This document shows positions 18,301 through 21,130 of a stretch of 21,130 bases of DNA, piece after piece. The first letter of the stretch is position 1; every line of letters begins with the position of its first letter. Under the pieces are notes generated by a model. The model saw only the letters and a program-made list of their open reading frames with translations, was not told the origin of the DNA and ran no database searches. Source of the stretch: a virus. Location: positions 1 to 21,130 of the IMG/VR virus record IMGVR_UViG_3300025890_000193; one strand, 5' to 3'. The translations under genes were made by a program, and so were the position numbers.

Positions 18301-18926
18301 GTAGAAGTACAACTACTGTTTATAATACAACCACTACAACAGCAAGTTCAAGGTCTACTTCAACAAGTAAATCTACAGTATGTACTTTTGAAACAAATAC
18401 AACAACAGCAAGTTCAAGAGCTACTCTTACGAGTAGATCTACAGTTTCAGTGTATGCAACAACACTTGGAACAATTACAAGTAGAGCTACTGCAACAAGT
18501 AAATCTACAGATACTACGTTTAATACGTCAACAACAACAGCAAGTTCAAGAGCTACTTCAACAAGTAAATCTACAACTTGTACGTTTGAAACGACAACAA
18601 CAACAGCAAGTTCAAGAGCTACTTCAACAAGTAAATCTACTGCAACTTACTTTGATACTACTAGAGATACCTCGACAGTCTTTGAGACAAGTAGTTCAAC
18701 AGGGTCTGTCTTTAATACTACCAGAGACACTTCAAGTGTTTACAATACTACTAGAGCAACAGACACCACAATCACAACTGAACATTTGACGACTATTGCA
18801 ACTGCAACAGACACAAATATTTTTGAAAGAATAACAGCCTCTCAAGCTGGGACTATATTCGATACTGAAGTATCAAGCGCTTCTGATGTCGGAGCCTCCT
18901 ATTGGGACGGTTCATCATGGAGCTAA
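15315..18926 (+). CDS. Giant Thr/Asn/Ser-rich repeat fibre
   Basis: This 1203-aa protein is one continuous frame. Three VNDGGT-type repeats with a 14-residue period (residues 5-10, 19-24, 33-38) form an attachment-like N-terminus. The body is almost entirely Thr, Asn and Ser with spaced aromatics. Residues about 110-219 are five 22-aa units (TTTTFNTTTNF..., with Arg/Lys near the end). About 235-960 mixes 18-aa units (ATNTSYSTNTSYACAFIV), 19-aa units (FTNNTGAHTNNTNTSYQST) and shorter NTARTTDNVIV units. About 987-1118 has six 22-aa units (SSRATSTSKST...). The last about 50 residues are unique and end YWDGSSWS. About two dozen Cys occur at set repeat positions, in place of Ser (NTNTC) or in YAC(A/G/E)F. 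There is no signal peptide or membrane segment. AGGA lies about 8 nt before the ATG. A long beta-solenoid or brush-like fibre is inferred; I recognise no named family. Confidence 0.8.
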   Translation: MAIYVNDGGTLRTIRFIAVNDGGTIRRVHHVYVNDAGTLEGPFDAIHNTARSTNTQTTFVSGTQETSFSTTCTFETNIDTATTFLTVKATNTVFDTSRSTTCTFTTARSTTTTFNTTTNFTTTTAYNTTRDTTTTFNTTTNFTTTTVYNTTRATTTTFDSTTTYTTTTTFDTTKSTTTVFNTTTNFTTTTTYNTTRTTTTVFNTTTNFTTTTTFETSKATTTVYDTTTTFNTSYDTTINTSRSTGFTNSTTNNTNTCYNTTFTNSTTRNTSTSYNTTFTNNTARNTTTSYNTSFANDTTRSSNTSFIVATNTSFSTNTARTTDNVIVSTNTSFSTNTARTTDLVIVATNTCYSTNTSYACAFTVATNTSYSTNTARTTDNVIVSTNTSYSTNTCRGTNTSYNTSFTNNTTRNTNTSYQSTFTNNTGAHTNNTNTSYTTNFTNNTGAHTNNTNTSAIVATNTARNTNTCFIASTGFTNNTGAHTNNTNTSYQSTFTNNTGAHTNNTNTSYQTTFTNNTGAHTNNTNTSYQTTFTNNTGAHTNNTNTCAIISTGFTNNTAAAANNTNTCAIVGTNTARGTALAAVNTNTAWSTTTSYATQFTNNTQWFIDAELPLGTRATNTSRNTQGAAVNTAGTNSTNTSRSTGFTNNTNTCYIVATNTCYSTNTARNTNTSYIASTNTCYSTNTSYACGFIVATNTSYSTNTSYACAFIVATNTSYSTNTSYACAFIVATNTCYSTNTARNTNTSAIVATGFTNNTNTCYIVATNTCYSTNTARTTDNVIVATNTCYSTNTSYACEFIVSTTYSTNTSRTTDNVIISTGFTNNTGQHTNNTNTSYTTNFTNNTGAHTNNTNTSYQSTFTNNTGAHTNNTNTSFTTSFTNNTGQHTNNTNTSFTTSFTNNTGQHTNNTNTCATANTTYSTNTSRLTNVDSIATSYSTNTSKVTHVDSISTSYNTNTSRLTDDVIVSTTFNTNTARTTTYETTFATSRSSSRATSTSRSTTTVYNTTTTTASSRSTSTSKSTVCTFETNTTTASSRATLTSRSTVSVYATTLGTITSRATATSKSTDTTFNTSTTTASSRATSTSKSTTCTFETTTTTASSRATSTSKSTATYFDTTRDTSTVFETSSSTGSVFNTTRDTSSVYNTTRATDTTITTEHLTTIATATDTNIFERITASQAGTIFDTEVSSASDVGASYWDGSSWS
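15642..15971 (+). repeat. Five 66-bp (22-aa) tandem units, protein-conserved
   Basis: Units begin at 15642, 15708, 15774, 15840 and 15906. Each encodes TTT(T/V)F(N/D) - TTTNF - TTTTxY/F - xTxK/R. The encoded residues are conserved, but the Thr and Asn codons differ freely among units (aca, acc, acg and act are mixed). This points to old copies held by selection on the protein rather than recent DNA duplication. Confidence 0.85.
16582..16914 (+). repeat. 57-bp (19-aa) repeats, FTNNTGAHTNNTNTSYQ
   Basis: Copies anchored on the NTGAH codons begin at 16582, 16639, 16744, 16801 and 16858; a further partial one begins at 16915. Spacing is 57 bp except for a 105-bp step from 16639 to 16744. The units at 16801-16857 and 16858-16914 are identical over all 57 bases, showing a recent duplication. 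More copies of the same unit lie at about 17780-18040. Confidence 0.9.
16737..17920 (+). repeat. 89-bp exact direct repeat pair
   Basis: Bases 16737-16825 and 17832-17920 are identical by direct comparison. The copies are offset by 1095 bp, exactly 365 codons. Recombination between them would remove or add 365 codons without shifting the frame. Confidence 0.85.
17391..17552 (+). repeat. 54-bp (18-aa) tandem units, ATNTSYSTNTSYACAFIV
   Basis: Units begin at 17391, 17445 and 17499 at the codons for VATNT; the third diverges after about 25 bases into an NTARNTNTSA segment. The first two differ from each other by very few bases. The unit also appears in older, scattered form around 16350-16420, 17280-17390 and 17590-17710. 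Confidence 0.85.
18273..18668 (+). repeat. Six 66-bp (22-aa) tandem units, SSRATSTSKST
   Basis: Units begin at 18273, 18339, 18405, 18471, 18537 and 18603. Each encodes (T/A)SSRAT-STSKST-xxxF/Y, with Arg and Lys six residues apart. Units 18537 and 18603 are nearly identical in DNA; the others are diverged. The period equals that of the first repeat block (22 residues), though the residues differ. Confidence 0.85.
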
Positions 18927-18929
18927 AAT

Positions 18930-19124
18930 ATGGCACAGCCAAAAGAAGATAAATCTCACAATTATAGAAATAGTGATATAACAGCTGATTATGTTAACAA
19001 AAAAATGGAAGGACTAATGTCTGCCCTATTTGATACAATCGGCGAAAATGAAGAAAGAATAAAAGACTTGGAAATGCAAGTTTGGAAGTTAACTGAGCAA
19101 GTAGAGGGCAGAAATGTCTCTTGA
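18930..19124 (+). CDS. Small coiled-coil protein, unknown
   Basis: This 64-aa soluble protein has a basic, polar N-terminus (MAQPKEDKSHNYRNSDITAD) and then a helix (about 22-60). Its heptad-like hydrophobics (VNKKMEGLMSALFDTI, IKDLEMQVWKLTEQV) predict a short coiled coil. GGAG (18919-18922) lies 7 nt before the ATG, and the gene begins 3 bases after the repeat-fibre stop. It overlaps the next gene by 11 nt. Given its place it may trimerise or chaperone the fibre, or assist the next enzyme. No family is recognised. Confidence 0.7.
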   Translation: MAQPKEDKSHNYRNSDITADYVNKKMEGLMSALFDTIGENEERIKDLEMQVWKLTEQVEGRNVS

Positions 19125-20016
19125 TCAGTTATCAATAAATGAAAAGTTAGGGGACGTCCCTACTCACTTCATGAAATCAGGTAGCTGTATGCCACCAAAA
19201 GCTAGATTAGATATACTAGCAAAATTTCGTGAAGAAACTGTACCTGAAGAATATAATGGGTGTTCATTTGAATATGACCTTTGGTATAATACTAATGAGT
19301 TACATACTATTAGAACATTTTTGTATACAGATTTTTTAGGGGGTGGAATATTCTACCGAGTAAATAGTGTAAAGATAAACGATGCAGTTATGCACAGTAT
19401 TGCTAATTCAGATATAAAGATTGATGAAGAAAGAATACAAAAAATAATTGATAGTTTAGGCAACAAGTACCAATTAAAGTTTAATAGAGCTACACATGAT
19501 AAAGTAGTCTTCCCTCCAGGAAGCAACTTAATACAAGGTGGCAAAAATGTACTTGATTGGAAAAAGCTAGACCATATGGTTAATAATGAGGGGTATGTAA
19601 TTAAACCACACCCCATTACAGCGCACATTTGGTGTGCTAAGTATCGAGAAAGATACGGAAAAGATAAAGTATTAGATAAAAAGATTGGAGGACATGAGGT
19701 TCTTCAAAGATGTACGGATATGGCATTTTGTCCTAATAGTCAGATGGGCTTTGAAGCCTTACTGCTAGGGAAAAATATCCATTCAGTAGCTACTCCTAGA
19801 GTTGCTAGAGAAAAGAATCATCTTACTTATGAAGCAATATATCAAGGAATCGCAGGAAAAGCGTGTGGTTCAAGAACGGCTCTCATGAAAATCTTATCTA
19901 GTAAAAGATCAGGCATAGTTTTTCATTTTGATGAAGATGCAAATGAAAGAGTAGAAAGGTATTTAGAACAATTTTGGGAATTTACTTTTAAAGGAAGAGA
20001 AAAGGTATTTAAATGA
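19114..20016 (+). CDS. Capsule (KpsC/KpsS-like) glycosyltransferase-like protein
   Basis: This 300-aa soluble protein shows features of the GT-B capsule polysaccharide synthesis family that includes the Kdo transferases KpsC and KpsS. The clearest are IKPHP (K164-P-H-P167), then S209-Q-M-G-F-E-A-L-L-L-G-K followed by a strand and ATP(R)V. In that family the 'KPHP' and 'S.GFEALL.GK' pair line the nucleotide-sugar site. The region between (GHEVLQRCTDMAFCPN) fits the strand-helix order of a Rossmann half. The N-terminal half is unlike any domain I know. The start ATG at 19114 overlaps the previous gene by 11 nt and has GAGGG 5 nt upstream. It ends in an ATGA overlap with the next gene. A sugar-transfer role is fairly likely; the acceptor (host surface glycan or the phage fibre) is unknown. 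Related capsule enzymes in host genomes suggest possible acquisition. Confidence 0.7.
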   Translation: MSLDQLSINEKLGDVPTHFMKSGSCMPPKARLDILAKFREETVPEEYNGCSFEYDLWYNTNELHTIRTFLYTDFLGGGIFYRVNSVKINDAVMHSIANSDIKIDEERIQKIIDSLGNKYQLKFNRATHDKVVFPPGSNLIQGGKNVLDWKKLDHMVNNEGYVIKPHPITAHIWCAKYRERYGKDKVLDKKIGGHEVLQRCTDMAFCPNSQMGFEALLLGKNIHSVATPRVAREKNHLTYEAIYQGIAGKACGSRTALMKILSSKRSGIVFHFDEDANERVERYLEQFWEFTFKGREKVFK

Positions 20017-21002
20017 TAGATATAGTAATTTTATGTGAAGAAATAAACACACAATTAACTCTGAGTTCTTTATTGAACAATTCGGAGAACTTCCGCTTGC
20101 ATTTATTTTGTAGAAGGGAACAAGCCTACGACAAGCTTAAACCTACTATGGACTGGGCTATTAAAAACTTTAGAGAAGTTCATGTATACCAATCCCCTTT
20201 TAAACACAGAGGTGAAGGCTCCCAAAAACTTGCCAGAACTATTTTACAATTTAGAGAAAAATGGAAAGACAAAAACCCTCCTGGAGGGCCAATAGAGAGA
20301 GTTATTGTGCATACCCAAGGTGCAAGAATATTTAATGCACCATTTAGAGGCAATGTTCCTACTGTAAAACAGATGGGGGACAACTTAGTATTTTTCTCTA
20401 GAAAGAATCAGTACTTTGACCACCCATTTTATGGAAACTACTACAAAATTTTAGATTTACCAGCTACTAAAGATGAGAAAAACGAACAATTCTTACTATT
20501 GAATTGGAAGTTATTTAAAGACTTTAGTCCTCAACATTATTTCTTAAATGGAAAGCCAAGCAGAGTCGTAGATAAGACTAGTGAAACACCTAAATACTTA
20601 CATGATACAGATTCATTTATTTTATCTGCTAATAGCGCTCAGCTAATTGTTAATCTTAAGAAAAGAAAATATGGTTGGATGCCGCTGTACTTTGATATGC
20701 AAGTTGATGAACTAATAAAGAAAGAGGCAATCGGCCCTAAAGATGTAGTAAATCACAATACAATGATGCGAAAATCTTTTTCTATGTGTGCTACTACAAA
20801 TGACTTATATGCAAATTATTTTGATATGCCTACACTACATTATATGGCGATTCCTTGGGACTTATGGGCAAATAAAATTGATGATATTCCCTTACCAATT
20901 AGATATCAAGGATTTAACGAAAAACTATTGACAAAAGCAGATAAGCAGAAAAAGTACTTAAGAAAAGTATATGAAGCTGGGTACTTGCTAGGAAAAATCT
21001 AA
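20013..21002 (+). CDS. Unrecognised 329-aa protein, possible sugar-transfer partner
   Basis: The start ATG overlaps the previous stop as ATGA, so the two genes are translated together. The protein is soluble and starts with a hydrophobic strand (MIDIVILCEEINTQ) and a helix (LTLSSLLNN), then a second strand (FRLHLFCRRE). This resembles the opening of a nucleotide-sugar binding fold, but no clear DXD or other catalytic motif is present; H-D-T-D-S (about 197) is the only candidate. The middle has many aromatic and basic residues (NQYFDHPFYGNYYK). The end is Lys-rich. Position next to a KpsC/S-like protein suggests a joint pathway. I do not recognise a family, and the sugar link is inference. Confidence 0.65.
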   Translation: MIDIVILCEEINTQLTLSSLLNNSENFRLHLFCRREQAYDKLKPTMDWAIKNFREVHVYQSPFKHRGEGSQKLARTILQFREKWKDKNPPGGPIERVIVHTQGARIFNAPFRGNVPTVKQMGDNLVFFSRKNQYFDHPFYGNYYKILDLPATKDEKNEQFLLLNWKLFKDFSPQHYFLNGKPSRVVDKTSETPKYLHDTDSFILSANSAQLIVNLKKRKYGWMPLYFDMQVDELIKKEAIGPKDVVNHNTMMRKSFSMCATTNDLYANYFDMPTLHYMAIPWDLWANKIDDIPLPIRYQGFNEKLLTKADKQKKYLRKVYEAGYLLGKI

Positions 21003-21130
21003 TGTTCCGCAGTATTCAGTTGATATCTCAGCTAATTAGATACAAACCCAATCAACCAGATAATGCAGACCTAATAGCTAAGGTTGTATTACACTTCACA
21101 GGAAACTCAATCGATCACCAAATAGAACTC
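21002..21130 (+). CDS. Unknown gene, 5' end only
   Basis: An ATG overlaps the previous TAA by one base (TAATG). The frame is open for 43 codons to the window edge, starting MFRSIQLISQLIRYKPNQP and going on to VVLHFTGNSIDHQIEL. It continues the co-translated chain, so it is probably a real gene. Nothing can be said of its role from this fragment. Confidence 0.55.
   Translation, partial: MFRSIQLISQLIRYKPNQPDNADLIAKVVLHFTGNSIDHQIEL

Noticed and set aside
16582-18668. CRISPR-like array suggested by regular repeats
   Set aside because: The repeats are tandem or coding, with no unique spacers between constant repeats, and the period is always a multiple of three in one reading frame.
15479-18789. 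Long reading frames on the other strand and in the other + frames within the repeat fibre
   Set aside because: They are made of V/L/I or C/I/S runs, the mirror and frame-shifted images of the Thr/Asn repeats. They have no ribosome sites or domain features, while the main frame runs unbroken for 1203 codons with recognisable ends.
15315-18926. Diversity-generating retroelement target, because of Asn (AAY) codon richness
   Set aside because: No reverse transcriptase or template repeat is in the window, and the Asn codons are in repeats rather than in a C-terminal C-type-lectin variable region.

Overview
The window is an uninterrupted stretch of a tailed-phage (siphovirus-like) genome, or of a prophage. 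All genes are on the + strand, packed end to end with stop/start overlaps of 1-11 nt or gaps of a few bases. The DNA is clearly A+T-rich and Arg is mostly AGA. The fibre modules (IKIKRS-type N-termini, NSVDSAEL-type repeats, VNDGGT repeats) are of the kind I associate with marine phages of bacteria, so an uncultured marine siphophage is the best guess. The host cannot be read from the window.

Region 1 (1-9325) is the end of the tail-tip module in the lambda order K-I-J: the last codons of a probable gpK-like gene, a gpI-like tail assembly protein, and a giant gpJ-like tail-tip/host-specificity protein of 2586 aa. This last protein ends in a nine-glycine run followed by a complete 132-aa Hint/mini-intein domain. 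Every standard splicing residue is present, yet only three residues (Ser-Lys-Gln) follow it. A GNAT-like protein of unknown target comes next.

Region 2 (9326-9481) is the only sizeable gap. It holds a perfect-consensus sigma70 promoter (TTGACA, 17 bp, TATAAT, with an extended -10 TG) reading into the appendage genes.

Region 3 (9482-18926) is a cassette of eight structural genes. It has a BppU-N-like Ig-fold adaptor, a small unknown structural protein, a 511-aa fibre, a GTG-started 69-aa protein sharing that fibre's N-terminal module, a 110-aa beta-rich protein, a 926-aa fibre of NSVDSAEL/NAVTAAKI repeats, a 72-aa fibre-like protein and a 1203-aa fibre. The last is made almost wholly of Thr/Asn/Ser-rich repeats with regularly placed aromatics and about two dozen cysteines. 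Its DNA holds tandem repeats of 54, 57 and 66 bp and an 89-bp exact repeat pair, all in frame with the codons, so recombination would change fibre length without breaking the frame.

Region 4 (18930-21130) has a 64-aa coiled-coil protein, a protein resembling the KpsC/KpsS capsule (Kdo) transferases, an unrecognised 329-aa protein and the start of another gene. Their coupling to the Thr/Asn-rich fibre suggests, as inference only, glycosylation of the fibre or remodelling of host surface sugar.

The points most worth following are the intein-like end of the tail tip, the extreme repeat fibre with possible length variation, and the adjacent sugar-transfer genes.
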